From an uncultured Porticoccus sp. (GTDB lineage Bacteria > Pseudomonadota > Gammaproteobacteria > Pseudomonadales > Porticoccaceae): DNA of 64,000 nucleotides. The DNA lies in contig CAMYLT010000003.1 in NCBI GenBank assembly GCA_947259505.1, positions 186,001 through 250,000 on the forward strand, written 5' to 3'. Every line of letters starts with the position of its first letter. Within the stretch, counting starts at the first letter, position 1. The translations under genes and the position numbers were made by a program. Below, in pieces: positions 54,600 to 64,000 of this stretch. The notes under the pieces are model-generated. The model made no database searches. It saw only the letters and a program-made list of their open reading frames with translations, and was not told the DNA's origin.

Positions 54600-55172
54600 T
54601 CAACGCCAGTAGTCCCATGCTACCAGTACCAGTTCCGGATACCAGTTTTTGCCATAACTGCCGTTGTAGCGAGCCAGTGCCGGCGTCAGATTGCCGTTTT
54701 CCATGTCGAGATAATATTTCAGGATGGTGCAGCCATAGCGCAAATTGGTCTCCACCTGAATGAGATTGTCTTCCGCTCTACCAATTTCCTTTTTCCAGAA
54801 TGGCATGACCTGCATTAATCCTTGGGCGCCAGCTCTGGAAACTGCGTAGGGATCGAAGCGGCTTTCGATCTGGATGACGGCCAAGACAACTTCTGGAGAC
54901 AGTCCTGCCCGTGTGGCAGCGCGGTGGATCTTGCGCAGCAGTTCCAGGCGTTCTCGGTCTTCGTGGATGTATTTTTCCAGTTGGCTGGATTTTGCCATCA
55001 GCCAAACTTCGGCATCAAAGCGGTCTTCGAAGCTGTCTGCCTGAGCAATGGTGGATTTAAGCAGCGCCACCAGATTTTGGTCTATTTCCTGTTCGGCCAG
55101 CGCGGGGAAAGGGCAGGCGAGGAGGGCGGTTAGCCCTCCAGTCACAAACCATTTTCCCGCCGCTTTGATCAT
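54600..55172 (-). CDS. Lytic transglycosylase (SLT-type)
   Basis: The enzyme cleaves the beta-1,4 link of peptidoglycan and forms 1,6-anhydromuramic acid. The 190-residue protein has a signal peptide ending in ALAEQ, then the SLT domain with catalytic Glu in [15 protein letters not shown] and the motifs [10 protein letters not shown] and ARYNGSYG. A lipobox is not clear. Its ATG overlaps the proS stop by 4 bases (ATGA), so it is coupled to proS, an association also seen in Pseudomonas relatives. It faces the terminator at 54484. Confidence 0.92.
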   Translation of the reverse strand: MIKAAGKWFVTGGLTALLACPFPALAEQEIDQNLVALLKSTIAQADSFEDRFDAEVWLMAKSSQLEKYIHEDRERLELLRKIHRAATRAGLSPEVVLAVIQIESRFDPYAVSRAGAQGLMQVMPFWKKEIGRAEDNLIQVETNLRYGCTILKYYLDMENGNLTPALARYNGSYGKNWYPELVLVAWDYWR

Positions 55173-56884
55173 CTGATGGCCTTTGACAAAAACGCGACCA
55201 GTTCGCTGAGAGGAATGTTTTGGTTCTCGCCGTCCCGGCGCTGGCAGTATTCCACTTCTCCCTGTTCGAGCCCCCGGTCGCCTACGACGATGCGGTGAGG
55301 AATGCCGACCAATTCGATATCTGCCAGCATCACCCCGAGGCGCGCCTTCTCTTCATCCATAAATAACACATCAAAACCGGATTGTTGAAGATCGGCATAC
55401 AGTTTTTCACAGGTTTTACGAACTTGTTCCGATTTGTGCATATTGATTGGCACCAGCGCAATCTGGAAAGGTGCCAGTGCATCAGGCCAGATAATGCCTT
55501 TGTCATCATGATTCTGCTCAATAGCTGAGGCAACGACCCGGCTGACACCGATGCCGTAGCAGCCCATGATCATGACTTGCTCTCGGCCTTCTTCGTTGAG
55601 CACCTTGGCATTCATGGCTTCGCTGTATTTGGTGCCAAGCTGGAAAATATGGCCCACTTCAATGCCGCGTTTGATCTCCAGCGTACCTTTGCCATCTGGG
55701 CTGGGGTCGCCAGGTAATACATTGCGGATGTCGGCTACTTCATCCAGTGGGCAATCACGTTCCCAGTTGACCCCAGTGAGATGGATGCCATCGCGGTTGG
55801 CACCGCACACAAAGTCTGCCAAATGTGCGGCGCTGCGGTCGGCAATTACTGGCATCTTCAGGCCAACAGGGCCAATAGATCCGACGCTACAGCCTAGAGC
55901 CTGTGTTACCTGTTCCTCGCTGGCGAAGGTCAGTGGTGCCAAGACTCCACGCAGTTTTTCTGCTTTGATCTCGTTGAGGTCGTGGTCGCCACGTAGCACC
56001 AGAGCGACCAGCGGCGCCTCTTCGTCATCGCCCAGCACGATCAGTGTTTTGGCCACCTGATTGGCAGCGACGTCCAGATACTGACTGACTTGTTCTATGC
56101 TGTGTTGACCGGGGGTGGCCACTTCCTGCATATCGGCCTCGGGGGCGGGCCGCAGCCCGGCCGGGGCAAGGGCTTCAGCCATTTCCACATTGGCGGCGTA
56201 ATCGCTTTCGGTGGAGAAGGCGATGTCGTCTTCCCCAGAGGTCGCCAGCACGTGAAATTCGTGGGAGTGGCTGCCCCCGATGCTACCGGTGTCTGCCAGT
56301 ACCGGACGGAAATCCAATCCCAGACGGGTGAAAATGGCGCTGTAGGCGGCATGCATCACGTCGTAGGTCTGTTGCAGGCTGGCCTGGTCGGTGTGGAACG
56401 AGTAGGCATCCTTCATGAGAAATTCACGGGCGCGCATGATGCCAAAGCGAGGGCGAATTTCATCACGAAATTTGGTCTGGATCTGGTAGAAGGTGGCTGG
56501 TAGTTGCTTGTAACTACGGATCTGGTTGCGCACCAGGTCGGTGATCACTTCTTCGTGGGTAGGGCCGAGGCAGAACGAGCGATCATGGCGGTCGCTCATG
56601 CGCAGTAGCTCCGGACCATACTGTTCCCAGCGCCCTGATTCTTGCCACAGTTCGGCAGGCTGAGTGACGGGCATCAATACTTCCTGGGCTCCGGCGCGGT
56701 CCATCTCTTCCCGCACGATGGCCTCCACTTTGCGGAGTACCCGCAGGCCCAGAGGCAGCCAATTGTAGAGTCCCGCGGCCAGTTTTCGGATCATTCCGGC
56801 GCGGATCATCAACTGGTGACTGATGACTTCGGCGTCGGCCGGTGTTTCTTTCTGGGTGCTTATCAGGTACTGACTGGCTCGCAT
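55169..56884 (-). CDS. proS: Prolyl-tRNA synthetase, bacterial type
   Basis: ProS charges tRNA-Pro. The 571-residue class II enzyme starts [19 protein letters not shown] and has motif 1 ([16 protein letters not shown]), motif 2 region ([21 protein letters not shown]), the inserted editing domain with the [10 protein letters not shown] and [13 protein letters not shown] segments (about residues 230-400), and motif 3 [17 protein letters not shown]. The full-length editing domain marks it as the bacterial type. It is divergent from the HIT-domain gene. Confidence 0.97.
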   Translation of the reverse strand: MRASQYLISTQKETPADAEVISHQLMIRAGMIRKLAAGLYNWLPLGLRVLRKVEAIVREEMDRAGAQEVLMPVTQPAELWQESGRWEQYGPELLRMSDRHDRSFCLGPTHEEVITDLVRNQIRSYKQLPATFYQIQTKFRDEIRPRFGIMRAREFLMKDAYSFHTDQASLQQTYDVMHAAYSAIFTRLGLDFRPVLADTGSIGGSHSHEFHVLATSGEDDIAFSTESDYAANVEMAEALAPAGLRPAPEADMQEVATPGQHSIEQVSQYLDVAANQVAKTLIVLGDDEEAPLVALVLRGDHDLNEIKAEKLRGVLAPLTFASEEQVTQALGCSVGSIGPVGLKMPVIADRSAAHLADFVCGANRDGIHLTGVNWERDCPLDEVADIRNVLPGDPSPDGKGTLEIKRGIEVGHIFQLGTKYSEAMNAKVLNEEGREQVMIMGCYGIGVSRVVASAIEQNHDDKGIIWPDALAPFQIALVPINMHKSEQVRKTCEKLYADLQQSGFDVLFMDEEKARLGVMLADIELVGIPHRIVVGDRGLEQGEVEYCQRRDGENQNIPLSELVAFLSKAIR

Positions 56885-56969
56885 GGTCTATTCTTTACCT
56901 TGGAGGTTAGAGGGAAAGGCGCTATTTTACGGCGCTGCCCGCTTCGGGTACAGAATAAGAGGTCGCCAA

Positions 56970-57398
56970 ATGTTTGAACTCCATTCTCGTCTCGCCGCTG
57001 ATACTATTATTGTCGGCGACTTTGCGCTCAGTCGTCTGCTACTGCATCGTGATGCAAATTATCCCTGGTTTATTCTGGTGCCCCGCCGCGAAGATATCAC
57101 CGAGATCTACCACCTTTCCGAGGATGATCGCCAGCAATTGATTCGTGAGTCCTGCCTGCTGGCAGAATCTCTGGTGGATGTGTTTTCTCCTGACAAGATC
57201 AATATTGCCACCCTGGGCAATATGGTGCCGCAATTACACATGCATCACGTGGTTCGCTATAAGTGTGACGGTGCCTGGCCTAATCCTATTTGGGGTGTGT
57301 TGCCGCCGCTCCAGTACAGTAATAATTTGTTGCATGAACGTCTTGAAGCGATTGCCAACGTACTGGAGGGACCCGATTTCGCTCATCATGTCGACTAG
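56970..57398 (+). CDS. HIT-domain protein
   Basis: HIT proteins are nucleotide hydrolases or transferases with a histidine triad. This 142-residue protein has the triad in QLHMHHVVRY, preceded by INIATLGNMVPQ. The ATG at 56970 has AGAGG upstream; the frame is open to 56883 but without an initiation site and overlapping the proS start region. It is divergent from proS. The substrate is unknown. Confidence 0.85.
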   Translation: MFELHSRLAADTIIVGDFALSRLLLHRDANYPWFILVPRREDITEIYHLSEDDRQQLIRESCLLAESLVDVFSPDKINIATLGNMVPQLHMHHVVRYKCDGAWPNPIWGVLPPLQYSNNLLHERLEAIANVLEGPDFAHHVD

Positions 57399-57404
57399 TC
57401 AGAA

Positions 57405-57448
57405 AGTTCTGGCCTGAAGGCCTCTTTGCCGACGCTTTCGCCAGAACT
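57405..57448. repeat. Inverted repeat after the HIT gene
   Basis: Arms AGTTCTGGC (57405-57413) and GCCAGAACT (57440-57448) are perfect complements, with a smaller GGCC...GGCC hairpin inside. It starts 7 bases after the HIT gene stop. A T-run is lacking, so it is a weak terminator candidate. Confidence 0.5.
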
Positions 57449-57487
57449 CCTCCCAGATTCAATCTTCTAGCCCCCGTTTTACTGGGG

Positions 57488-57493
57488 TATAAT
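57488..57493 (+). promoter_or_regulatory. Promoter -10 box for fmdB-aspS
   Basis: A perfect TATAAT lies 53 bases before the fmdB-like start. The matching -35 (TTCTAG at 57465-57470, 17-bp spacing) is weak. It sits in the gap after the HIT gene and is the likely start of the fmdB-aspS transcript. Confidence 0.5.
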
Positions 57494-57546
57494 GCGCCGC
57501 TTTTATCAGGGGGCATTTTGCCCGGTTATTGAGTGGGGTGTTGTTT

Positions 57547-57816
57547 ATGCCTATTTATGGTTACCAGTGTCAGTCCTGCGGCCACGAAATGGAGGCCTTG
57601 CAGAAGATCAGCGACAGTCCCTTAGTTGAATGTCCTGCCTGTCATGAGGCTGCGCTCCAAAAGCAGCTTTCTGCTGCTGGCTTTAGGCTCAGTGGTAGCG
57701 GGTGGTATGAAACGGACTTCAAAAAGGGCGGTCGGAAAAATCTGGCGGGGGAGCAGTCTTCCGAAAGTAAGGCGGCTAAACCCTGCCAGACAACAGGTTC
57801 TTGCCCCAGCGCTTGA
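57547..57816 (+). CDS. FmdB-family zinc-ribbon protein
   Basis: This 89-residue protein has the four-Cys zinc ribbon of the FmdB family: PIYGYQCQSCGHEME, then VECPACHE about 20 residues later, and a GSGWYETDFK motif. Two more Cys occur in the tail (CQTTGSC). The family is common upstream of aspS in gammaproteobacteria and is thought to be regulatory, without proof. The ATG at 57547 is chosen because it gives the family start MPIYGYQC. Confidence 0.88.
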   Translation: MPIYGYQCQSCGHEMEALQKISDSPLVECPACHEAALQKQLSAAGFRLSGSGWYETDFKKGGRKNLAGEQSSESKAAKPCQTTGSCPSA

Positions 57817-57883
57817 TCTCTATGCCTGAAGAGGCCATGCCGGATCCTGCCCCGGCTCCATCCATTTAATACAGGAAAATAGA

Positions 57884-59659
57884 ATGCGTACAAATTATTG
57901 CGGTGTGCTCGGCACTGAACACATCGACCAGGAAGTGACACTCTGCGGCTGGGTGGACCGTCGACGGGACCATGGGGGTGTTATCTTCGTTGATTTGCGC
58001 GACAGAGAAGGCATTGTGCAGGTGGTGTTCGATCCCGATTGTGGTGAACACTTTGCTGTCGCTGACAGGGTGCGTAGCGAGTATGTTTTAAAGGTGCGTG
58101 GACGTGTGCGCGCGCGTACACAGGAGACTGTGAACCCGGATATGGCCACTGGCCAGGTCGAAGTTTATGGCTTGGGTGTGGAAATCCTGAACAGTTCTGA
58201 AACACCACCCTTCCCGCTGGATCAGCACAACAAAGTGGGCGAGGACGTGCGTCTCCGCTACCGCTATCTTGATCTGCGCCGCCCGGAAATGCTCAACAAT
58301 ATGCGTTTTCGTTCACGGGTAACCAACGTGATCCGAAATTTTCTCGATGATCGCGGCTTTTTGGATATTGAAACGCCCATCCTGACCCGTGCCACACCGG
58401 AAGGTGCCCGCGATTATCTGGTGCCCAGTCGTACACACGATGGCAAATTCTTCGCGCTACCCCAATCACCTCAACTATTTAAACAGTTGCTGATGGTGTC
58501 CGGTATTGACCGTTACTACCAAGTCGCTAAGTGTTTTCGGGATGAAGATCTGCGGGCAGATCGTCAGCCAGAGTTTACTCAGGTGGATGTGGAGCTGTCT
58601 TTTACCACCGAAGAAGAGATCATGGCCATCAACGAGGAAATGATCCGCACGCTGTTTCAGGAAGTTCTGGATATTGATTTGGGCCACTTCCCGCGTATGC
58701 CTCACAGCGAGGCGATTCTGCGCTACGGCAGTGACAAACCTGACCTGCGTATTCCTCTGGAACTGGTCGAAATCAAGGATCTGATGGCCGGGGTGGAATT
58801 TAAAGTCTTCTCCGGTCCCGCCAATGATCCCAAGGGCCGCGTCACCGCACTGAAAGTTCCCGGTGGTAATGAGATTAGTCGTAAGCAGATTGATGACTAC
58901 ACCAAATTTGTTGGCATCTATGGTGCCCGTGGGCTGGCCTACATCAAGGTGAACAACAAGGATGACCTGGAAGAAGGGCTGCAATCGCCGATCGTGAAGT
59001 TCCTTCCCTTAGACGTTAGGGCTGGCATTCTGGAGCGCACTGCTGCAGAAAACGGTGATTTGATTTTCTTCGGCGCAGACAACCGAAAAGTCGTTACTGA
59101 GGCTTTGGGTGCCCTGCGTTGCAAGTTGGGCGCGGATCTTAATCTTTACACCTGTGCCTGGGCACCGTTGTGGGTGGTGGATTTCCCGATGTTCGAGGAA
59201 GATGATCAAGGTGGCTGGACCTCCCTGCACCACCCCTTTACCCGTCCTGCTTGCACCCCGGAAGAACTCCAGGCGGATCCCGAAGCAGCACTGTCCATCG
59301 CCTATGACATGGTGCTGAATGGCACTGAGTTGGGCGGCGGATCGATCCGTATCCACAACCCGGATATGCAGCGAGCGGTGTTCAAGATATTGGGTATCAG
59401 TGACGAGGAAGCGGATGAGAAGTTCGGCTTCCTGGTCGATGCCCTGAAATTTGGCTGTCCACCCCATGGTGGCCTGGCCTTTGGCCTGGATCGCCTGATC
59501 ATGTTGATGACCGGCAGCCAGTCCATTCGCGATGTGATCGCCTTCCCGAAAACCCAGACCGCGGCATGTCTCTTGACCAATGCCCCGGGTGGGGTGGATA
59601 ACAAACAATTGCGCGAACTCAATATTCGTCTGCGCGAAAAACCGCAACAAGAGGGCTGA
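57884..59659 (+). CDS. aspS: Aspartyl-tRNA synthetase
   Basis: AspS charges tRNA-Asp. The 591-residue bacterial-type enzyme has an N-terminal OB-fold ([20 protein letters not shown]), motif 2 [20 protein letters not shown], the bacterial insertion domain (about 290-420) and motif 3 [24 protein letters not shown] lies 7 bases before the ATG. It follows the fmdB-like gene and precedes yebC and ruvC. Confidence 0.97.
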   Translation: MRTNYCGVLGTEHIDQEVTLCGWVDRRRDHGGVIFVDLRDREGIVQVVFDPDCGEHFAVADRVRSEYVLKVRGRVRARTQETVNPDMATGQVEVYGLGVEILNSSETPPFPLDQHNKVGEDVRLRYRYLDLRRPEMLNNMRFRSRVTNVIRNFLDDRGFLDIETPILTRATPEGARDYLVPSRTHDGKFFALPQSPQLFKQLLMVSGIDRYYQVAKCFRDEDLRADRQPEFTQVDVELSFTTEEEIMAINEEMIRTLFQEVLDIDLGHFPRMPHSEAILRYGSDKPDLRIPLELVEIKDLMAGVEFKVFSGPANDPKGRVTALKVPGGNEISRKQIDDYTKFVGIYGARGLAYIKVNNKDDLEEGLQSPIVKFLPLDVRAGILERTAAENGDLIFFGADNRKVVTEALGALRCKLGADLNLYTCAWAPLWVVDFPMFEEDDQGGWTSLHHPFTRPACTPEELQADPEAALSIAYDMVLNGTELGGGSIRIHNPDMQRAVFKILGISDEEADEKFGFLVDALKFGCPPHGGLAFGLDRLIMLMTGSQSIRDVIAFPKTQTAACLLTNAPGGVDNKQLRELNIRLREKPQQEG

Positions 59660-59749
59660 GCCGGGAGGCTCAGTCACCGTTTAGAGACGGCAGAATAATA
59701 AATCGGGCGCACTGATGCCCGATGCAGTTGAAAGTGGAGGTTTCTGTTT

Positions 59750-60496
59750 ATGGCAGGTCACAGTAAATGGGCCAACATCAAACACCGCAAGGCGGCCCAA
59801 GACGCCAAACGGGGCAAGATTTTTACCAAACTGATCAGGGAGTTGGTGGTCGCCGCGAAGACCGGCGGCGGTGTTCCGGAAGATAATCCCCGTCTGCGCG
59901 CCGCGATCGACAAGGCGCTCGCCAATAACATGAAACGCGACACCATCGATAAGGCGATCGCCCGCGGTGCCGGTGCCGATGATGCTGAGAATTACGAAGA
60001 GATCACCTATGAGGGTTACGGTGTTGGTGGCATTGCAGTACTCGTGGAGTGCATGACAGACAATCGCAACCGCACGGTTTCCGATGTGCGCCATGCCTTC
60101 AGCAAGCGCGGTGGCAATTTGGGTACCGACGGCTCAGTTGCGTACCTGTTTGCGCGCACGGGACAGATAAGCTATCCCCCTGGCGCCGACGAAGATAAGA
60201 TCCTGGAAGTCGCACTGAATGCAGGTGCCGAAGATGTGTTGATCCATGATGATGGTTCCCTCGATGTACTTACAGCTTGGGAAGATTTTTCTGCCGTGAA
60301 AGAAGCGCTGGAAGCAGCGGAATTGGAATCGGAGAATGCTGAGGTGACCATGCTCGCATCCACAACAGTATCGCTTGATAAAGAGGCTGCAGAAAAACTG
60401 CTGGCCTTGGTCGATCATCTGGAAGATCTGGATGATGTGCAAAATGTCTACACCAATGCAGATATCTCAGAGGAGGTGATGGCTGAGTTCGACTGA
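59750..60496 (+). CDS. yebC: YebC/PmpR-family transcriptional regulator
   Basis: YebC-family proteins are DNA-binding regulators or, as shown for some, ribosome-associated factors that help translate proline-rich stretches. The 248-residue protein starts [20 protein letters not shown] and has [15 protein letters not shown] and the acidic middle [19 protein letters not shown] typical of the family. GGAGG lies 9 bases before the ATG. It stands just before ruvC, the common arrangement, and ends at a terminator hairpin. Confidence 0.95.
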   Translation: MAGHSKWANIKHRKAAQDAKRGKIFTKLIRELVVAAKTGGGVPEDNPRLRAAIDKALANNMKRDTIDKAIARGAGADDAENYEEITYEGYGVGGIAVLVECMTDNRNRTVSDVRHAFSKRGGNLGTDGSVAYLFARTGQISYPPGADEDKILEVALNAGAEDVLIHDDGSLDVLTAWEDFSAVKEALEAAELESENAEVTMLASTTVSLDKEAAEKLLALVDHLEDLDDVQNVYTNADISEEVMAEFD

Positions 60497-60565
60497 TTCA
60501 ATCTCAGTGTGTTATTTCTATGGAGAGGAAAACATGCTGTAGAAATCGCTGTTCGGTGGGGTAAC

Positions 60566-60592
60566 AAAGGCGGTCAGGGTGGCCGCCTTTTT
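60566..60592 (+). terminator. Rho-independent terminator after yebC
   Basis: Arms AAAGGCGG (60566-60573) and CCGCCTTT (60583-60590) close a 9-base loop and are followed by more T residues. It separates yebC from the SOS-controlled ruvCAB transcript. Confidence 0.8.
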
Positions 60593-60647
60593 CATGCCCG
60601 CCGGTCTGCGGAGAGCGTTCAGGGCTTGTTTTTTTGTATCAGTAATA

Positions 60648-60667
60648 TACTGTAGCAATATACAGTA
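60648..60667 (+). promoter_or_regulatory. LexA (SOS) box upstream of ruvCAB
   Basis: The sequence TACTGTAGCAATATACAGTA has the CTGT-N8-ACAG core of the LexA operator with matching flanks. It ends 15 bases before the ruvC start, so LexA would block the promoter of the whole ruvCAB group. Confidence 0.85.
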
Positions 60668-60682
60668 TTGATGGGAAAAAGC

Positions 60683-61243
60683 ATGACTCTGATTCTTGGC
60701 ATTGACCCCGGTTCTCGCAAGACTGGCTTTGGACTGATTGATTCAGTTGGCGCCAAAACAGAATACATCACCAGCGGCATTATCCGCCTGCCGGAGGGTC
60801 CGCTGCCGGAACGATTGAAGATTATTTTTGACAGCCTCTCCACCATAATTGAGCAATACCATCCGGTCTCCATGGCAGTAGAAGATATCTTTTTTGCCCG
60901 CGATCCCCGGGCCGCGCTGAAGCTTGGCCAAGCACGGGGGGCAGCTATTGTCGCCGGTGTTAATGGTGGGCTGGCCGTGGCTGAATATGCTGCCCGTTCC
61001 GTCAAACAGTCTGTGGTGGGCAACGGCGCCGCCACCAAAGAACAGGTTCAATATATGGTTACCAGGTTACTCCATTTGCCCTCGGCACCAGCAGAGGATG
61101 CAGCCGATGCACTAGCTGTGGCGCTGTGTCATGCGCGCACCTTGGTGACGACGGCCAATATGGCTACACGTATCCATTATTCACGTGGTCGCATGAAGTC
61201 GCTGCCTGCCGGTCAAGATAAGCAAGGGGGCGGCATTAAATGA
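60683..61243 (+). CDS. ruvC: Crossover junction endodeoxyribonuclease RuvC
   Basis: RuvC cuts Holliday junctions symmetrically. The 186-residue protein starts MTLILGIDPGSRKTGFGL with the first catalytic Asp and has EDIFFARDPRAALKLGQARG and the last acidic pair in AEDAADALAVALCHA. The ATG at 60683 with GGGA 6 bases upstream is preferred to TTG at 60668 and ATG at 60671, which lie at the edge of the LexA box. Its stop overlaps ruvA by ATGA. Confidence 0.96.
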   Translation: MTLILGIDPGSRKTGFGLIDSVGAKTEYITSGIIRLPEGPLPERLKIIFDSLSTIIEQYHPVSMAVEDIFFARDPRAALKLGQARGAAIVAGVNGGLAVAEYAARSVKQSVVGNGAATKEQVQYMVTRLLHLPSAPAEDAADALAVALCHARTLVTTANMATRIHYSRGRMKSLPAGQDKQGGGIK

Positions 61244-61842
61244 TTGGAAGAATTAACGGCATTCTCGTTGAGCGCCAAGCTCCCGAACTGTTGATAGATG
61301 TGCAGGGAGTGGGTTATGAAGTGCAGGTGTCACTGACTACCTTTTTTGAATTGCCGGCACCGGGCGAACCTGTGGTGCTCCATACACATTTTGTGGTGCG
61401 CGAGGATGCCCAGCAGCTCTATGGTTTTGCCGACCGAATCGAACGTGAGCTTTTTCGTCATCTGATTAAAGTCAGTGGTGTCGGTCCTAAATTGGCGCTT
61501 ACCATCCTCTCCGGTATGAATGCCACCGAATTTGTGCGCAGGGTACAGGACAATGATGTGGCCACCCTGGTCAGGTTGCCGGGGGTGGGCAAGAAAACAG
61601 CCGAACGACTGATCGTGGAAATGCGCGATCGTCTGAAAGATTTTGCCGTTGGTGCACCCCAAACGATGCCTCGCTCGCCGGAGAGAGATCTGTCTGACAA
61701 TATTCAGGAAGCCGAGAGTGCACTGGTGGCATTGGGTTACAAACCCCAGGAAGCTGCGCGCATGGTGAATGCTGTAGCCAATGAAGGGCAAACCAGTCAG
61801 GAATTGATTCGTCTGGCCCTGAAAAGCATGGTTAAAAGCTAA
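61240..61842 (+). CDS. ruvA: Holliday junction DNA helicase subunit RuvA
   Basis: RuvA binds four-way junctions and loads RuvB. The 200-residue protein has an N-terminal OB-fold (MIGRINGILVERQAPELLID), two helix-hairpin-helix motifs (LIKVSGVGPKLALTILSG and LVRLPGVGKKTAERLIVEM), and the RuvB-binding C-terminal domain (ESALVALGYKPQEAARMV). It overlaps ruvC by 4 bases and precedes ruvB by 24. Confidence 0.97.
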   Translation: MIGRINGILVERQAPELLIDVQGVGYEVQVSLTTFFELPAPGEPVVLHTHFVVREDAQQLYGFADRIERELFRHLIKVSGVGPKLALTILSGMNATEFVRRVQDNDVATLVRLPGVGKKTAERLIVEMRDRLKDFAVGAPQTMPRSPERDLSDNIQEAESALVALGYKPQEAARMVNAVANEGQTSQELIRLALKSMVKS

Positions 61843-61866
61843 GCGGAGCAATATATACTGGCCACC

Positions 61867-62904
61867 ATGATCGAGACCGACCGACTGATTTCCCCTGAAG
61901 CCTCCATCCAGGAAGATCGTTTTGACCGCGCAATTCGCCCCTTGTGTCTCGCCGACTATGTCGGCCAGCAGGCGGTGCGGGAGCAGCTGGAGATTTTTAT
62001 CGGCGCGGCCCGCAAGCGTGGGGAGCCACTGGACCACACTCTGGTATTCGGTCCCCCTGGATTGGGTAAAACCACGTTGGCACATATTATTGCCAATGAG
62101 CTTGGTGTGGCGTTGAAAACCACATCCGGACCGGTGTTGGAAAAGGCTGGCGATCTGGCGGCGCTGATGACCAATCTGGAACCTGGGGATGTGTTGTTCA
62201 TTGATGAAATTCATCGTCTCAGCCCGGTGGTGGAAGAAGTGATCTACCCGGCGATGGAAGATTTCCAGCTTGATATCATGATTGGCGAAGGCCCCGCAGC
62301 GCGGTCGATTAAACTGGATTTACCACCTTTCACCCTGGTGGGGGCGACGACCAGAGCCGGATTGTTGACATCGCCACTGCGGGATCGCTTCGGTATTGTG
62401 CAGCGGTTGGAATTTTATTCTGTGGAAGAGCTGAGCCATATCGTCTATCGCTCCGCTGGTATTCTCGGCGTCAATATGGATCGAGAAGGAGCCTTTGAGA
62501 TTGCCCGGCGTTCCAGAGGAACACCTCGCATTGCAAACCGTTTGTTACGCAGGGTGCGCGATTTTGCTGAAATGAAGGCAGACGGTGATATAAATGCCGA
62601 GGTGGCAGATCTGGCGCTCAATATGCTAAACGTCGATGCCAAGGGTTTCGACCATATGGACCGGAGGCTATTGCTGACGATCATGGAGAGATTTGATGGT
62701 GGCCCTGTAGGCATAGAAAGCCTTGCCGCGGCGATCAGTGAAGAGCGCGGCACTATCGAGGACGTGTTAGAGCCTTATCTGATCCAGCAGGGCTACGTGA
62801 CTAGGACGCCCAGGGGGCGGATGGTGACACGGTTAGCCTACGAGCATTTTGGTTTGCAAAGCCCAGAAAAAGTGAACAGGCCACTGGATTTAACGGATAA
62901 ATGA
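61867..62904 (+). CDS. ruvB: Holliday junction DNA helicase RuvB
   Basis: RuvB is the AAA+ motor that moves Holliday junctions. The 345-residue protein shows Walker [18 protein letters not shown], Walker [11 protein letters not shown], sensor 1 [20 protein letters not shown] with the arginine finger region, and a C-terminal winged helix ([20 protein letters not shown]). Its stop overlaps ybgC by ATGA. Confidence 0.97.
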   Translation: MIETDRLISPEASIQEDRFDRAIRPLCLADYVGQQAVREQLEIFIGAARKRGEPLDHTLVFGPPGLGKTTLAHIIANELGVALKTTSGPVLEKAGDLAALMTNLEPGDVLFIDEIHRLSPVVEEVIYPAMEDFQLDIMIGEGPAARSIKLDLPPFTLVGATTRAGLLTSPLRDRFGIVQRLEFYSVEELSHIVYRSAGILGVNMDREGAFEIARRSRGTPRIANRLLRRVRDFAEMKADGDINAEVADLALNMLNVDAKGFDHMDRRLLLTIMERFDGGPVGIESLAAAISEERGTIEDVLEPYLIQQGYVTRTPRGRMVTRLAYEHFGLQSPEKVNRPLDLTDK

Positions 62905-63302
62905 CCAAAGAATACTGTCTACCCATTCGCGTCTACGTAGAAGATACCGACGCGGGGGGCATTGTCTACTATGCCAATTACCTGAAATACCTGGAGCGGG
63001 CTCGCACTGAACTGATGCGGTCACTGGGCTATGACAAGCCGGCGCTGTTCAATGGGATGCAGTTCGTGGTGCATTCAGTGGAATTGAAATACCGCGTTCC
63101 GGCGTTACTGGACGATGAAATTATTGCCACCGCCCGGCTGGTGGGAGTGACCAGAACATCGTTCACCATCGCCCAGACAGTAAAGCGCGGTGAACAAGTT
63201 TTAGTGGAGGGTGTGGTGCGGGCCGCTTGTATAGATCACCAATCCAAGCGGCCAGTCGCCATTCCTTCAGACATGATGCAGACCCTCAAGGCTGCCCTTT
63301 AA
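62901..63302 (+). CDS. ybgC: Tol-Pal-associated acyl-CoA thioesterase YbgC
   Basis: YbgC is a hot-dog-fold acyl-CoA thioesterase linked to the Tol-Pal cluster and phospholipid enzymes. The 133-residue protein has the active-site segment [20 protein letters not shown] with the catalytic Asp. It starts with an ATGA overlap with ruvB and precedes tolQ by 21 bases, so SOS-induced transcription could read into tol genes. Confidence 0.95.
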   Translation: MTKEYCLPIRVYVEDTDAGGIVYYANYLKYLERARTELMRSLGYDKPALFNGMQFVVHSVELKYRVPALLDDEIIATARLVGVTRTSFTIAQTVKRGEQVLVEGVVRAACIDHQSKRPVAIPSDMMQTLKAAL

Positions 63303-63323
63303 CAGAGTAACGGGAGTATTTTG

Positions 63324-63998
63324 GTGAACGAACATTTATCCCTGTGGAGCCTGATAGCCAATGCCACGCTGCTGGTGCAGTTTGTCATGCTGTTGCTGTT
63401 TTTCGCGTCCATGATCTCCTGGGTGATGATCGTGCAGCGTGGTCTCTACCTTAGGAACGCGGCCAATACGTTGCGGGAGTTTGAGGATAACTTCTGGTCC
63501 GGCATCGATCTCAACCAGCTATATCACGATTCTGGTGCACAGGGTGCCGTGGAAGGGCTGTCCAGCATTTTTCGGGCAGGTTATCGGGAATTTAACCGTA
63601 TGACGCAGCAGGGTGGTGTTGACCCCGATGCGGTAATGGACGGAGCAGAACGTTCCATGCGCGTGGCGCTCTCCAGAGAGGAGGAACGGCTAAATCGCAA
63701 TCTGCCATTCCTTGCCAGCGTCGCATCCGTCAGCCCTTATATCGGGTTGTTCGGTACAGTGTGGGGCATCATGAATGCATTCCGCGGTTTGGCCACTGTT
63801 CAGCAGGCGACACTGGCGACCGTGGCGCCGGGTATCTCTGAGGCGCTGATTGCCACGGCTATGGGTCTGTTTGCCGCGATCCCTGCGGTGCTGGCTTACA
63901 ATCGTTACTCCGCATCTGCGGACAGTATTTACAGCAGTTATGAAACCTTTGCCGAGGAGTTTTCCAGTATTCTCCATCGCCGTGTTCACGGTGATTGA
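63324..63998 (+). CDS. tolQ: Tol-Pal system proton channel subunit TolQ
   Basis: TolQ with TolR forms the proton channel that energises the Tol-Pal system at the division site. The 224-residue protein has three membrane segments, the first near residues 15-37 (VQFVMLLLFFASMISWVMIV), and the family motif LASVASVSPYIGLFGTVWGIM followed by ISEALIATAMGLFAAIPAVLAYN with the proton-path residues. GTG at 63324 with GGGAG 7 bases upstream is preferred to TTG at 63321. tolR would be expected just beyond the window. Confidence 0.95.
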   Translation: MNEHLSLWSLIANATLLVQFVMLLLFFASMISWVMIVQRGLYLRNAANTLREFEDNFWSGIDLNQLYHDSGAQGAVEGLSSIFRAGYREFNRMTQQGGVDPDAVMDGAERSMRVALSREEERLNRNLPFLASVASVSPYIGLFGTVWGIMNAFRGLATVQQATLATVAPGISEALIATAMGLFAAIPAVLAYNRYSASADSIYSSYETFAEEFSSILHRRVHGD

Positions 63999-64000
63999 GT

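Overview
The window is chromosomal DNA from a gammaproteobacterium. Gene orders resemble those of Pseudomonas and related marine lineages: thrC-recJ-prfB-lysS, pepA-holC-(hypothetical)-valS, fmdB-aspS-yebC-ruvCAB-ybgC-tolQ, queA-tgt-secDF, and tesA divergent from an ABC transporter pair of the YbbAP type. A polyhydroxyalkanoate-granule cluster and an oleate hydratase also fit an aerobic, lipid-using gammaproteobacterium. The genus cannot be fixed from the sequence alone.

Layout. 1-9.7 kb: the 3' part of thrC, a HopJ-family gene, ppk1 divergent from a CYTH enzyme, the fadJ-fadI beta-oxidation operon, and recJ. 9.8-17 kb: a defence island, a four-gene overlapping operon hsdR-hsdS-prrC-hsdM. It is a type I restriction-modification system with an anticodon nuclease of the PrrC type embedded in it. 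17-21 kb: an oleate hydratase gene flanked by two related copies of the 5' end of a small membrane-protein gene (one a 25-codon remnant), a class I amidotransferase and a small hypothetical gene. 21-27 kb: uup, tesA and the ABC pair. 27-34.8 kb: a copper/silver efflux island with a His/Met-rich membrane peptide, the CusC-, CusB- and CusA-like tripartite pump, CueR and an SO_0444-type Cu/Zn permease. Two MerR-type promoters with 19-bp spacers are visible there. 34.8-35.3 kb: a non-coding, hairpin-rich composite element. 35.3-64 kb: core genes (prfB with its programmed frameshift, lysS, valS, holC, pepA, lptFG, PHA granule genes, tRNA-Leu(CAA), queA, tgt, secD, secF, a cold-shock gene, a lytic transglycosylase, proS, aspS, yebC, ruvCAB behind a LexA box, ybgC and tolQ).

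The most interesting system is the hsdR-hsdS-prrC-hsdM operon. In the known E. coli prr locus the restriction enzyme holds PrrC inactive, and phage anti-restriction releases it to cut host tRNA. Here all ATPase motifs and the R...E...H nuclease residues are present, every junction overlaps, and the methylase gene comes last. Other points worth a second look are the hairpin-ended element before prfB and its short relative at 4.46 kb, the duplicated remnant around the oleate hydratase, the apparently leaderless first gene of the copper operon, and the lack of yajC between tgt and secD.
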